Shown piece after piece: positions 13,103 through 23,249 of a DNA stretch of 64,000 nt. The stretch's first letter is position 1. Each line of letters starts with the position of its first letter. The position numbers and the translations under genes were made by a program. The notes below the pieces were generated by a model. It had not been told where the DNA came from. It was given only the letters and a program-made list of their open reading frames with translations, and ran no database searches. Source of the stretch: Prostheceraeus crozeri (Eukaryota > Platyhelminthes > Polycladida > Euryleptidae); assembly GCA_907163375.1 (NCBI GenBank), contig CAJQUW010011266.1, positions 62,001-126,000 on the forward strand. The letters are read 5' to 3'.

Positions 13103-13207
13103 CAGTGGAGAGAGTTTGCAATTGACGTCGCAAATCGCTGGAATTCCCTCACAAGTGAAGAAGTAAACATTACTTCAGTGAATCACTTTAAATCAAGTTT
13201 ACATGTC
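13103..13207 (+). pseudogene. LINE remnant: C-terminal tail of a reverse transcriptase ORF
   Basis: The translation contains NRWNSLTSEEVNITSVNHFK. This matches the common tail of CR1/Jockey-type LINE ORF2 proteins, W-N-x-L-P-x-x-V-V ... S-V-x-x-F-K-x-x-L. Neither the reverse transcriptase core nor the endonuclease was seen nearby, so this is a short 3' fragment of an old, 5'-truncated copy. The clade is not determined. Confidence 0.4.
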
Positions 13208-13347
13208 GCAAACAAAATATTTCGCAATATCAGCACTCAGTCAGTGATCAAAGTATTCACCACAGAAGTTTTGTCGTTAGAAAAACTTTCATTATATTGG
13301 AACCTAGAATTTTTTGACCACTCAAAGCTTTCTTGCGTAGGTGAGCT

Positions 13348-13949
13348 CAGTGGCGGCTCGTCCATTTGGGCAGGTGGGGCACTGCCCCACCTATTGAAAT
13401 GTTGTCTAATTTAAATAACCAGCAACATCAGTAATAGACTCCATTTCTTGATCATAAATTTCAACTTAACTTCATGTACATCAATTCCATTTGCGCGACA
13501 GTGACGCTAGCAGAATCCATCAATCGTTTTCAAGACTGATGGGCGCGCCCAAGCATCGAGATTGAGATGACGTGAGAGTGGTTCATTTCACGATCTGAGC
13601 GAATAGACAGAATTAACACGCGATGAATGCGTCACAGAATGGGCACTCGAGAGGGAGCCCTAACGCTTCTGATTGGTTAACCGTCAATGCAAGGACAATG
13701 CATTGTGATTCCCTTTTTACTGAGTGAGGTGATGTGAGATTAGCACCAGCGATCAGTCCATGAATAGATAAAATGTTGCTTCAACCGTGTAACTAAATGC
13801 AGTGACATAGACTCACACATGTATAGCATGTTGCTAGCATATTCTTTGCTTTTCATTTATAAAATAAGATCCTTTTAGACTAGATTTTTGATTATGTAAA
13901 AATTTCATGCTTATGCCCCACCTGGACCAAATGTCACGAGCCGCCACTG
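13348..13949. mobile_element. hAT-type MITE, 602 bp
   Basis: The ends are inverted repeats: CAGTGGCGGCTCGTCCATTT on the left and, read inward on the minus strand, CAGTGGCGGCTCGTGACATT on the right, both followed by CAGGTGGGGC-like sequence. The element is flanked by GGTGAGCT (13340-13347) and GGTGAGGT (13950-13957), an 8-base duplication matching at 7 of 8. There is no transposase inside, so it is non-autonomous. Confidence 0.8.
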
Positions 13950-13957
13950 GGTGAGGT

Positions 13958-16395
13958 GCAGATACACGTATAAGCATTTATTATATTATATCTATTATAT
14001 CAATGCGCGTTTTGGTCATTATTTTGATCATCTGTATTCAATTTGCATATGTTTGATTGACTTTGAAAATGTTATAAATGTAATAAAAATATATAATGTA
14101 AATCATAAGGTAGGTCTTTAGACTAGTAAATAGGTCATTTAGGAGTACTACTACTGCTCATCGCACAAAAAAGTTGTCAAAGTGCGAATGATTGGATTGC
14201 ATAATATTGTAGTAGGTAACTCTCGCCTATGCGGAGTACCAGAAGTCCCACCATTCATGCATTTCATACATGCTATGTGGAAATGGATAATTACTAATGG
14301 CACCAGTTGACCAAATAATGTATGACGATCGGTACAGAGACAGCAGCCATAGTCACATTCACGGCCGGCCGGTTTTTAATAAGCCGGCCACCGACTTGCA
14401 CGTTGTGAATACGCCGGCCGCCGGCCGACCTTTCTGAACACCGGCCCTGGCCGGTTTTGATAACGCCGCCACCGGCCGCCAAAAACCCGGCCGATTCCAA
14501 ACCTTAAGTATATGGCATTTAAAGAATCATTAAAGCATGTCTGACATGTCCGTACGCCGTAGAAAATTGTCACATTTTAGTGAATTCCTTTGTTAAATTG
14601 CATATACAACCGAAGAATTTTCCACAGATGAACTTTTCGTGGATGAAATTTCCATTCACTGTTCATCCATGATTCTGGGTCTCCCTTTCGCATTAATATT
14701 TGGAACATATCCTTGTAAGATAGCAGTTGAGAAATCGCAGCCTCTTATAATGTGCAACCGGGCCAGTGCAACCTTCTTTTTTAAACGATCCCAGTATAAG
14801 CGTTCAAAATAACCAGAACAGTCCGGTGGGCGGTATAAGAGATTCTGAGATGCTTCCTGCAGCCGCGGGTCATTGACTCTATATTCCTGCTAATTTGAGT
14901 TGCAATATGTAGTCCAGCTTTTACAAGTGTTCAAGCAAAACCAAAAAAGCTTATCATGAAGAGAATTTTTGTTTTTTTACAGTGTCTTCACAAGTCTTTA
15001 AACTGTTCAACATCGCTTGTATGGGAAATAAATGCTTTGAGGTTCAAGATGATGTATCCGGTATAAGCATTAGCAAGTCAGCAGCTTGAATTTCAAAATG
15101 CACACATGTAGATTATCGTTAAACGAGTATGATGATTCTCTAATTAAAAAATCCTATCAACATACAAAGCGACTTCCTCAAAATAAGGGCGGATTGGTTC
15201 CCACTTTCCATTTTCATTTTATCAGTAGCAAATTAGTTTTTAAGAAAACATCGTTGTTTATGAATATCTTGTCTCCACTCAATCTGCTGCGCTATACAAA
15301 CTTAAGCAATGTCGGCAAAGCCAACAGAAGTTTCTCCGTTCTCCGTGTTAATGATCAAGTAGGAATTAGTACACTTTACCGAAAGATCCGTATATGCAAA
15401 AGATATGGATTCTCGAAAATCACAAATTCCCTGAATTGTGCTTTGTAGGAAAATCGTTCTGTTTTCTATAATTAGTACTCGTAGTAATCAAAATATCACA
15501 ATGCACAATAAATTGCTCTTCGAGTGATGGAACTCAGAAATGCAATGTGTTAGTCACAAACGATGATAGTATATCGGAATATTCAAAATATGATATTTTG
15601 TTCATCATTTATATGTCTTCATAAAATTTCGTCAGAAATTAGTTTCAAAGATCGACACAATGAGAACGTCACATTATTTCATCAGAAAATGGTTTCGCAT
15701 GCATCAACAGAATAGGTCATTGTTCAATCAAATTTTCATCAATACATTTTTTATGATAATAGGTCACATGTGGACACCAATGTACTTGAGTTCAAGTTCA
15801 AATAGAATATATTTATAGAACTTATTAGGAATTCATTTTTCCAAACGCAATAATCAAAAAAATTGATCAGAGTGAAGTAGGCACGTGCAGCGTAACTTTG
15901 AGTGCATATATAGATGACTTAGACCGACAGCTAGTCAACGGTTATTTATCTCTTGACGTGCCGCTACTTCTGCGTCATAAGGTAGGTATCTGCTCTACAC
16001 TGTTATTTATAAAAACCCAAATGAGTACTAGAAAGAGTATTGGACCTGAGTACTAACTAGGATTCCAAAATCCCGGAAAATCACAATCCTGAGATTAGTA
16101 CCGGGATTGAGTAGAATCGTAAATATCCTATTACTAAGCATAGATATATGTTATTTGCATGGGATATCGGTGGGGATTGCAATCCCGGAATTCCGTGAGC
16201 TTGTGCAAATCCCAAAATCTAATGATTAATATGTTATTTTGCTATTGATTTATAGATGTTATATTGCCTCGCTAGTGAAAACAGAATAGATTTTCGAATA
16301 CTTTTTGATATCTTTCTTTGAATTCCTAATTCAATTTTGTAGCCTATATATTACAGTTGTGTCAGCATGCTTGCATGTGTGATTATATACTCACG
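13958..16395. other. Host DNA up to the outer Polinton, no gene recognised
   Basis: Apart from a GC-rich patch at 14363-14503 I saw no gene or element. The open frame at 15086-15448 has no recognisable motif. Confidence 0.4.
14363..14503. repeat. GGCCGG-rich patch
   Basis: About 140 bases packed with CCGGCC/GGCCGG words alternating with TTTTTAATAA-like spacers, standing out from AT-rich surroundings. It looks like degenerate tandem or palindromic sequence. No function assigned. Confidence 0.5.
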
Positions 16396-16401
16396 CCCGT
16401 T
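16396..16401. repeat. Left target-site duplication of the outer Polinton
   Basis: CCCGTT, immediately before the AG terminus. The identical 6-mer follows the right terminus. Confidence 0.85.
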
Positions 16402-17711
16402 AGGAAGGAAGTGGCCAAAGGATGTGCTGGAAGGGATCGGACCGAGAGGAGGAAACCGTCCCCCCCCTGTGAGGTTGTGTGGTGGTGGTTGTTCACGTCT
16501 CCGGTGAGGAAAGGGTAGGTGTTGGATGTTTTGGAATGAAAAAGGCCGTATTTCGGCATGAAGGAGAGTTCGGATGGATAAACGGAGGGCAGATTCGGAT
16601 TCTACGTGAAATTTTGGGTTAGGGAGGTTGTTTCCAGCTCCATCGGAAGAAAAAGTGCTGACCCCCCCCCCTCCAGTCAGACTTCCAACTTTGGTTCTAG
16701 AGATGGTAGAAAGTCGTGCCATAGCTCGTTTGAAAGCTAAGAGTGAGACCAATGCAGTGGAAGGCATCGTTTGTCCAAGTTTTCCTGGGTTTAGAGTGGA
16801 AAATGACTTGAAAATGGCAGGAATCTCCGAAAAACGGTAGAGTTAGAAAGTGGATGTTTTGGAATGAGAAAGGTCGCATTTCGGGGTGAAGGAATGTCTG
16901 AATGGACAAACGGAGGGCAGATTCGGACTCTACGTACAATGTTACATGAGTAGGGTGATTTTCAAGTCAATCGGAGAGAAAAGTGCTAACCTTCACACTG
17001 GGTCTCAACACTTAGGATTTTATTTTTTTGTGAAAATGTTAAATTTCAAGCCAAATAAGAGCTTGTTTAAAATCGAATTTTTGCACATTTTCCAAGATTT
17101 TGGATAGTTTGAAAAAACGACGGAGTTTTTTCAACTCGGATTCTGGTAATCGTAGAGAGTCGAGGGATGGCTTAAATGAAAGGTGAGAGCGAGAAAACGT
17201 GACTGTCAAAATTTGAAGTCAATCGGAGCACTAGAACAGGAGATAGAAGTGTTTAAAGTTTTGGATGATTGAGATTACGTCATCAGCTGATCACCACAAA
17301 CTATATTAGCTGGGAACCGAATGAGAAATTTCATTAAGACGAGAGAGATTGTCAAAGGTAGGTCGTCTCTCCAGAGCTCCGATGATAGCATCGGAAATTC
17401 CAAATTTCAAAATAGAACTAGACTTAGAAAATTTCATTGCTGATATCAGCTAAGGCGTCAGACTTATAGGTTAGCCAGAAGATGACCTTAGTCTCCAGGC
17501 CATAAAAGACTCCAAAACTTTAAAGGCTTGTAACTTTGCTTCTACAAGTCCTTTTGACTTGATTCAAAAAAGGTTCGATAGCTATTGATCAGACCTCTAC
17601 TTACAGACTACTTATATAATTTCATAAGTAGAACTAAATGCTGCAAAATTTAAATTTGCCATTTTTTGATGTTTTATAAGGTTTTCAAACCTTATGATTT
17701 CAATAAAGACC
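16402..17711. repeat. Outer Polinton left terminal inverted repeat
   Basis: It matches 54222-55622 in inverted orientation. About 1 kb nearest the genes is almost identical, while the outermost 270 bases or so are clearly more divergent. It contains an internal direct repeat of about 85 bases (16526-16608 and 16852-16936), each copy starting GGATGTTTTGGAATGA. Poly-C runs occur near 16460 and 16663. Open frames here are not conserved genes. Confidence 0.93.
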
Positions 17712-18290
17712 TTTATCAAGTTGTCAGAGGCGAGCTTTGGCTCGAGACTTGCTTCCTGATGTAAATAACTCCACCGGTTTTCATGTCAAAATCGGGATCC
17801 GAATACCAACACAGTGATATGACGCACGCTCTGTCCGAGGGAGGTTGGATTTGAGAGCCGAGGCCTTGGAGTTGGGATAAGATCCCCTCTGAGTAATGCC
17901 TGTAACGGATTCATCAGCCTAGCTTGTCTATCCTCATTGACATACCAGTTGAATTTTAAAAATGATTATCAATGGATGTTTAACACCTAAACGCTTGCTA
18001 TCAAGTCGCTATGGCTTCTGCTATCATGCCTTTGTGAAATCTCGTCTAGCCTCAGTTACTCAGGGTTGGCAACGTCTATCGTTTGTCATTGTAACTTGGT
18101 AAAAATGAGAGGGTTACTGCAGGCATTGACGTCAAAACTTTTCGCGTCATAGGGTAACCAGTCTTTCTGTTGGGAGTTGGTTACTGAAAGCATGGTGACT
18201 GCCGATGCTCATAATTGGTAAAACCGCTGTTGTCATGTCAAACGCATGGCCAAATAAGGAAGGTCTGAATCATGGCTTTGTGCTCACTGG
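17712..18290. other. Spacer between left terminal repeat and first gene, outer Polinton
   Basis: Non-coding. A short extra inverted match (AAATAACTCCACCGGTTTTC near 17765) pairs with a segment near 53815-53850, so the arms keep partial symmetry beyond the main repeat. Confidence 0.5.
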
Positions 18291-18291
18291 G

Positions 18292-18298
18292 TATATAA
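18292..18298 (+). promoter_or_regulatory. TATA box for the gene at 18331
   Basis: TATATAA lies about 33 bases upstream of the ATG, in TGGGTATATAAACCG. This leaves a very short leader, in keeping with a compact viral early promoter. Confidence 0.6.
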
Positions 18299-18330
18299 AC
18301 CGTTGCATCTCTTTCATATTCATTTCAGTC

Positions 18331-18576
18331 ATGGAGCAAACGCTCAACACAATCATAAGCTCGCCTCAAAAACCGCGCATAAAGCCAAGAAACTTATTGG
18401 AGGAGTTTGATCGAGCTGAAAGGGCTGAGATGTGTCTTCAATCCCTTAGAAGGATTGGTTTCTCGGAGAAAGTGCAAAGCTCTTATACCAGTGCGGTTCA
18501 GGTGGAGCCTGATGCCTATCTGGTAGAGAGGTTGAAAATAGCTCTCAGCGGCATCGGCCAGTCCCGTCCAAGTTAG
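18331..18576 (+). CDS. Small accessory protein of the outer Polinton, 81 aa, unknown
   Basis: Not recognised. The start was chosen at the ATG that follows a TATA box by about 33 bases; an open frame extends further 5' but that part precedes the promoter. The protein is basic near the N-terminus (KPRIKPRNLLEEFDRAERAE) and then helical and amphipathic, with no membrane segment or cysteine motif. It is the first gene inside the left terminal repeat, the position where Polintons and adenoviruses often keep small host-modulating genes. That role is inference only. The frame is open and looks whole. Confidence 0.5.
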   Translation: MEQTLNTIISSPQKPRIKPRNLLEEFDRAERAEMCLQSLRRIGFSEKVQSSYTSAVQVEPDAYLVERLKIALSGIGQSRPS

Positions 18577-18747
18577 ATGATTGTCTTTTTTATCAACATA
18601 TGATCATCTTTCATACATAAAACACATTCTTTCATCACCCTTCGTCGGGAACGCCCCATGAGCCCTCTTAAGGGCTACCTTCTAATGCAGCTAAAGCGGT
18701 CCCAAGCCCGCCACATATCTTCGATTATGGAATGCAGAGGGGAAGAT

Positions 18748-18790
18748 TAAATGATGAAATGGGAGGCCACCCTTGCACCACATGCAACAC
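18748..18790 (-). repeat. Conserved non-coding module, copy 1
   Basis: The minus strand gives GTGTTGCATGTGGTGCAAGG, then TGGCCTCCCATTTCATCATT. It matches 19918-19961 and 53409-53460, both in the opposite orientation. A hairpin AGCCCTCTTAAGGGCT lies nearby at about 18660-18676. Confidence 0.6.
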
Positions 18791-18944
18791 ACCAGACTTC
18801 CCTCTTCGTTAAGATGACGTTCAATCTCTTATCATGAAAATTGTTGACTGCCAACGTAGGGTCAGGGAGAATAAATCGCTATGTCATACCACACATCATA
18901 AGTCCTAAAGTTCATCATCCAGGGTTCAGGCTTCCTACGACAAG

Positions 18945-18950
18945 ATATAA
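18945..18950 (+). promoter_or_regulatory. TATA-like element upstream of the gene at 19016
   Basis: ATATAA in AAGATATAAGGAGG, about 66 bases before the ATG. Confidence 0.4.
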
Positions 18951-19015
18951 GGAGGTAGCACTTTATAGAAATTCACTTTTCACTGAGCATTGTTACAGTG
19001 TAGTGATCCTGCATC

Positions 19016-19249
19016 ATGAGTGAGACAGAAGCTGAATTACTGATTCGTCAAAAGAAAGAAAAGAACACAATCATGGAGTTGTCAGAAAGGTACTACTCCA
19101 TGGCAATCAAGACAGGTGATCCAAGGAAGATTACCGATTGTCTAGAAACGATTGACTATGTGAAGAAAGCAACAATAGTTAGTGATCAAAGACAATCCAA
19201 CATGCTAAAAGAGCGAAGATGGTTTGGACCTAAACATAAATATCAGTGA
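19016..19249 (+). CDS. Small accessory protein of the outer Polinton, 77 aa, unknown
   Basis: Not recognised. It begins MSETEAELLIRQKKEKNTIM and is highly charged and predicted mostly helical, with basic clusters at both ends (KKEK and KERRWFGPKHK). There are no membrane segments and no zinc-binding pattern. It is preceded by a TATA-like element and followed by an independent gene, so the small genes seem individually promoted rather than in an operon. The open frame looks whole. A DNA- or RNA-binding role is possible from charge alone. Confidence 0.45.
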   Translation: MSETEAELLIRQKKEKNTIMELSERYYSMAIKTGDPRKITDCLETIDYVKKATIVSDQRQSNMLKERRWFGPKHKYQ

Positions 19250-19482
19250 AGAACATCCTTTCTTTAAAAACATGAAGACATACACACTCACACATACAAA
19301 TTACATGGTGTTTCTGAGTTTGTCATCTTGGCGTGCTAGTTCGTATAATGTGAATAAGAGTGCTACAATCTTCCGACTTATGTAGTCTTCATCTAAATTA
19401 GAATCATTCTGATTGGTTGTTGAGGAATTCATTGTTGAAAAGTCAGAAAATTGAAACACTTCTCATTCTCATCTATCTCATA

Positions 19483-19731
19483 ATGGAAAGTACATCTCCC
19501 GCCTTAGAGATCTTCAACAAAATCTTTGAAGTGGTCGACGAGTGGGATGAAGACTGTGATCAGAAGGAGACTTGTGATAAAGGCAAGATTGTGCAAGTTG
19601 TGTGGAGTAATGGTGATTTTGCATCAAAAACAACGCGCGTGAGAAGAGCGCCCGATGCCCCAAAACGACCAAGGTGCTACAAAGTCTGCAATGACTCAAA
19701 GGTTCTTCCACTTGACTTTTCCTCGCTGTAA
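19483..19731 (+). CDS. Small accessory protein of the outer Polinton, 82 aa, unknown
   Basis: Not recognised. The ATG at 19483 is the first in frame with good context (CATAATGGAAAG). The N-terminal half is acidic (VVDEWDEDCDQKE) and the C-terminal half basic (RVRRAPDAPKRPRCYK), with four cysteines. Such a split charge pattern occurs in small viral regulatory proteins, but there is no family match. It belongs to the plus-strand row of small genes next to the left terminal repeat. Confidence 0.4.
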   Translation: MESTSPALEIFNKIFEVVDEWDEDCDQKETCDKGKIVQVVWSNGDFASKTTRVRRAPDAPKRPRCYKVCNDSKVLPLDFSSL

Positions 19732-19917
19732 AGTATATGTGCTTCAACTGTAAATAAACCTACATACTACATGTCTTTGTTTTGCCATGTATTTATCTAG
19801 AAATAGAAATAAATGGAGGAATTTAGATATGGGGTTAGCTAACACATTTATTATCGGTCTACTTTTCTATCAAAAGGGATCGCACCATTAGAGAAGATAG
19901 AAAGTGATTTTGTATAC

Positions 19918-20018
19918 GTGTGGTGTAAGAGTGACCTCCCATTTCATCCCTTCATCATTTAGCCCCAATGATAGAGGCAGTTCTTAAAAGAACTCATGGC
20001 TCATTCTCAGACAACGTT
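19918..20018 (+). repeat. Conserved non-coding module, copy 2
   Basis: Reads GACCTCCCATTTCATCCCTT, then TCATCATTTAGCC, ATGATAGAGGC and a hairpin AGTTCTTAAAAGAACT. It matches 53424-53503 in the same orientation and 18748-18790 inverted. It lies in the interval between converging small genes. Confidence 0.6.
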
Positions 20019-20207
20019 GCTTCAATTGATTCACCTAAAATTATTTTTCATATGTTGAATGATTTCTAGTAACTATGTTAAGTGTCTTGATGATAGGATA
20101 TCTTATTCTAACAATAGCTCCCAATCGACTATATGCTTACTCGATGATCATTTCGAAGCCATGTAGTTTAGATGAAGGAAAAACAACACTGTCATGATAC
20201 ACATTTA

Positions 20208-20561
20208 TTAAAAAGAAATAAAAGCAATACGTTTTGTAATAAGACGGTACATTACGTCTACCAAGTCAAACTCTTCTTGATTGCGGGGCTGACTAGAAGG
20301 AGAGAAGAGGTCTAGCCAGATCCGGAGAGTCTCAACACACCGCTCCATCATAACGTCCTTTGGAGACACACTCAGGAAGGCAGCCCTGATTGTATCAGTA
20401 CTGTCCTCTTCATTGCTCACTATTTCATCGTCGGAAATGATGATGATGGTTTCCTCATCCAACTGTAGCGGCTCGACCTCACCATCGTAAATAATTTTCA
20501 CTTGCCTCTTCTGTGGGGCATTTGGCATGAGTAGGGCATAGGTATTCGGTGGTGTTTTCAT
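20208..20561 (-). CDS. Acidic 117-aa protein with a SUMO-interacting-like motif
   Basis: Not recognised as a family. The central segment EETIIIISDDEIVSNEEDS is a run of aliphatic residues followed by acids and serines, the pattern of a SUMO-interacting motif. The N-terminus is basic (APQKRQVKIIYDGE). The C-terminal half (DVMMERCVETLRIWLDLF...) looks helical and may form a small folded domain. A TATATAA on the minus strand at 20600-20606, about 40 bases upstream, and a divergent neighbour suggest a shared bidirectional promoter region. A nuclear regulatory or host-modulating role is plausible but is inference. Confidence 0.5.
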   Translation of the reverse strand: MKTPPNTYALLMPNAPQKRQVKIIYDGEVEPLQLDEETIIIISDDEIVSNEEDSTDTIRAAFLSVSPKDVMMERCVETLRIWLDLFSPSSQPRNQEEFDLVDVMYRLITKRIAFISF

Positions 20562-20716
20562 TTTAATGATATTATGAGGAAATGGTCATTGCACTGCACT
20601 TATATAGATTCTCTCTCCCTGCTTCGCGCTCTCTCATTGGACGACAGGCATTTATCAATCACAATGCATCATTCTCATATATAAAGAAGAGTGTCTTGCA
20701 TTTCACTATCATAGTC
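20562..20716. promoter_or_regulatory. Divergent promoter region with two TATA boxes
   Basis: The minus strand has TATATAA at 20600-20606, serving the gene starting at 20561. The plus strand has TATATAAA at 20678-20685, serving the gene starting at 20717. Both boxes lie about 30-40 bases before an ATG. Confidence 0.6.
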
Positions 20717-20902
20717 ATGTCCGATACAGAGGAAACATTCACACCTCTTGCTAGCTCAACTCCTACGAAGAAGGAAGTTGAGAGAAAGTTTCAACAAAAA
20801 GAGGAAGAGAGACAGAGACAAATGATTGAAGGCTGTAAGCAACTCACTCTGCAAACGGTTGAGAGTGAGCCTTTCATAAACGAGGCTGACTTTCAGGAGT
20901 GA
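20717..20902 (+). CDS. Small charged protein of the outer Polinton, 61 aa, unknown
   Basis: Not recognised. It starts MSDTEETFTPLASSTPTKKE, followed by a strongly helical, coiled-coil-like stretch (EVERKFQQKEEERQRQMIEG). The ATG was chosen because it follows a TATATAAA by about 32 bases; the longer frame starts upstream of the promoter. Short hairpins near 20910-20960 (for example GGTCTTTATGAGACC) follow the stop and may help end the transcript. Confidence 0.45.
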   Translation: MSDTEETFTPLASSTPTKKEVERKFQQKEEERQRQMIEGCKQLTLQTVESEPFINEADFQE

Positions 20903-21016
20903 AAAGCCTTGATGAGACCAGTGAATGCCCCAAACGGTCTTTATGAGACCACGGCCTTAACGGTCACCTAATCAAGAAAGAAAAGACATTGACTGCGCCA
21001 CACGCAACATACAAAT

Positions 21017-22651
21017 TTAATGATTTGATGTTATTTGACGAAAATGAAGTGCTAGGACAGTGCGCCCACCAATGAATTGAATAGGATCACCACTATCATC
21101 ATAGATACCAAATGTGCAATGGGATAATCGTGATACTTTGACTGGAATGTATACCTTGTTCAGGAACTCCCTGTGCATGGTCACACCAAAGTCGCCACTG
21201 TCAATAGGAATATATCTTAAAAGGGGAACCATTTGGCCACCAATTTGTGTTGAATGGATAAAGTTAGTGTAAATGTAAAAGTGATTGATATTCATATCGA
21301 GCAAGGATATTGAGCCACAGTACTTCTCGTCGTAGAATATGTCACGTTTGAATCCTAAAATCTTTGTTAACTCTTTTGAAATGTGAATGACCGTTTTACC
21401 ATGTACACTGATACAGAATGTATTTGCTTTAGGATCATAGTCAAAATGATATGAGTGTAGATTTGATACAACCTTGTTCAAGTATGTACAAACATCATAG
21501 CCATTGCTATAATGCTTTGGAGGTATCGGTAACTTTTCATTTGGCTTCCATGTATGACTGGGACGTAAAACAGGGTCTGTGTGTTTGAAATAAAGGACCA
21601 TTCGACAATCGGATTGCTGTTCAGATGTTATTTTCACGTTCCCCCATTCATGGTGTGACCATAAGACGTCTGTATTCACAGAGATCAAATCGCAAAATTT
21701 AGAATTGATGTGAACACATCCAATGTGTGAATGCTCATAATCATTTCGGAAATCAGTCCTTGCTTTATTGTGTGCTCGAGTGATGGATATAGATAATCCC
21801 TTTATTTCATTTACCTGTTTGATCAAGTCATCATATGTATCAGATTTAAAAAGCACAAAGCGCTCATGCATGTGATCAAGGGGAAATAGGGTAATATTAA
21901 ATTTTCTCCTGTGCCAATGTGGATATTTCTTAATCTGCTTTGATACTTTCATGGATACTTGAGCATTCAAAGGGAAGGCACCACCTCCTTTTACTTCTGA
22001 AAATTTTGTGATAGGTAGAAAGAAACGTGATTTAAGATTCAATATGTTTTGCAGAGCTTCATTCACATAAAATCCATGGGAAATAGTAGTCGGTCTCATG
22101 TAGAGTGTAACTTTATGTAAATTTGGATCCATCTGCCAGAACCATAGATCCTTTGCCAAATCATTCATAACATTCAATAGGCGTTGAATTTTCATATAAT
22201 AGTATGATTGCTCTAAACGATGACGGAATGATGGGTTTGTAGGTTGTTTCCATTTCAGTGGTGAAGCATTTTTAGCAATGGGTATATCTGTATCTGCAGT
22301 GATAATTCAAGTAGGGTCATTTACAATCTCATCAACAGCTCACTTTCCCCGACGGGTGTTTACTGTAGGAATAGAATTCCACTCTGCTGCATGTTCATTC
22401 AAGTTGTAGGTATGTACTTTATCATTTCGCTCTAGTTTTGGAAAGTACAAGTCTTGATTCATTGCAGTGCCTAATGTAATCTCTTCATTTGCAATGGTTC
22501 TTATATTATTCACATAGCTCAAATCTTGCAGGGCCACTTCCCAATCACCATGTAGATCAATTGGCTGTGTTAAATCAGTCTCAAACTCGGCAGCTGTATT
22601 TTCATATCGCTCAGGTTGATCATTACTGTGAAACACTGCTGTAAACTCCAT
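21017..22651 (-). pseudogene. Penton-like minor capsid gene of the outer Polinton, broken
   Basis: In Polintons this gene encodes the single-jelly-roll vertex protein of the virion. The start region reads MEFTAVFHSNDQPERYENTA, followed by a typical early-strand pattern (WEVALQDLSYVN). The far end carries the family's closing GGRTVLALHFRQI. Between them are IHISKELTKILGF and the NHFYIYTNFIHSTQIGGQ segment, typical of pentons. The gene is not one continuous frame, with about one or two breaks. It is followed on the same strand by the nuclease-like gene upstream and faces the small accessory genes. Confidence 0.65.
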
Positions 22652-22681
22652 GTTAAAGTATCAACATAAAGCGTCGTTTGC

Positions 22682-23080
22682 TTAGGCGTTATGTCGCATG
22701 ACATAACGAACTGCTGCTTTCAATCTGTTCACAGTAGGCACTTTTTGTCGTCCTAGGAATTTGGTTAAGAGTGATTGCCCTTTCACATAATGTACTCCCC
22801 TAAGTATGCTTGTACCACCTTTTTTCATATTGCGATAGTTGATACAACCGAATATTACTTGATATCTTGGTCTTCTACGTTTAAAATCTGTAAGGGTATG
22901 AAATATTTCGCGTTTTATTGATGAGCTGACACGACAGCTATTTTTTAATTCCATTGCAATGTGACGTACAGGATTGATCAAATCGATGCCGCCTACAGGC
23001 GATCGCTTAAAGCCATAATCTGTTAACACCATTTCCCACGCATGACCCATTCGCTGACGTAAAATCTGGTTTGCAAGCAT
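22682..23080 (-). CDS. Probable PD-(D/E)XK nuclease (Eco47II/Sau96I-like pattern)
   Basis: The 132-residue protein carries GGIDLINPVRHIAMELKNS, an Asp followed about 12 residues later by E-L-K. This is the D...E-x-K metal site of the PD-(D/E)XK nuclease fold, with the K-N-S that Eco47II/Sau96I-type restriction enzymes also show. Downstream come KREIFHTLTDFKRRRP and YQVIFGCIN, matching the helix and following strand expected after the active site. It sits upstream of the penton-like gene. A role in packaging, recombination or processing of replication ends is possible. The nuclease call rests on motif spacing only. Confidence 0.45.
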   Translation of the reverse strand: MLANQILRQRMGHAWEMVLTDYGFKRSPVGGIDLINPVRHIAMELKNSCRVSSSIKREIFHTLTDFKRRRPRYQVIFGCINYRNMKKGGTSILRGVHYVKGQSLLTKFLGRQKVPTVNRLKAAVRYVMRHNA

Positions 23081-23249
23081 GATTTTGCCAGGGATTGGCT
23101 ATGTCGGAAAGAATTACATCTTCAATAGTTCTTGTTGCATGAATAGGTGATTTGATGAGACGAACTGCGTCATGTAATCCTCGTCCCGCTAATGTCACTA
23201 TTGCAAATGATAACATGATGATGAATCTTCTTAACATGGCTTCGTCCAT
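23007..23249 (-). CDS. Small hydrophobic open frame overlapping the nuclease-like gene
   Basis: The N-terminus MDEAMLRRFIIMLSFAIVTL holds one likely membrane or signal segment, and the rest is polar. It overlaps the start of the downstream gene in another frame. It may be a real small gene or a relic of a longer gene. No family recognised. Confidence 0.25.
   Translation of the reverse strand: MDEAMLRRFIIMLSFAIVTLAGRGLHDAVRLIKSPIHATRTIEDVILSDIANPWQNHACKPDFTSANGSCVGNGVNRLWL

Noticed and set aside
14363-14503. CpG-island promoter
   Set aside because: The patch is made of repeated CCGGCC words with spacers and has no adjacent gene, so it looks like repeat sequence.
15086-15448. 120-codon plus-strand frame
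   Set aside because: No recognisable domain or repeat, and no exon-like boundaries.
16351-17107. Open frames inside the left terminal repeat of the outer Polinton
   Set aside because: They are mirrored in the right repeat only because the DNA is duplicated. They lack motifs and differ in frame between the diverged outer parts.
19514-19747. Minus-strand frame opposite the small gene at 19483
   Set aside because: A shadow of the plus-strand gene, with no promoter or motif of its own.
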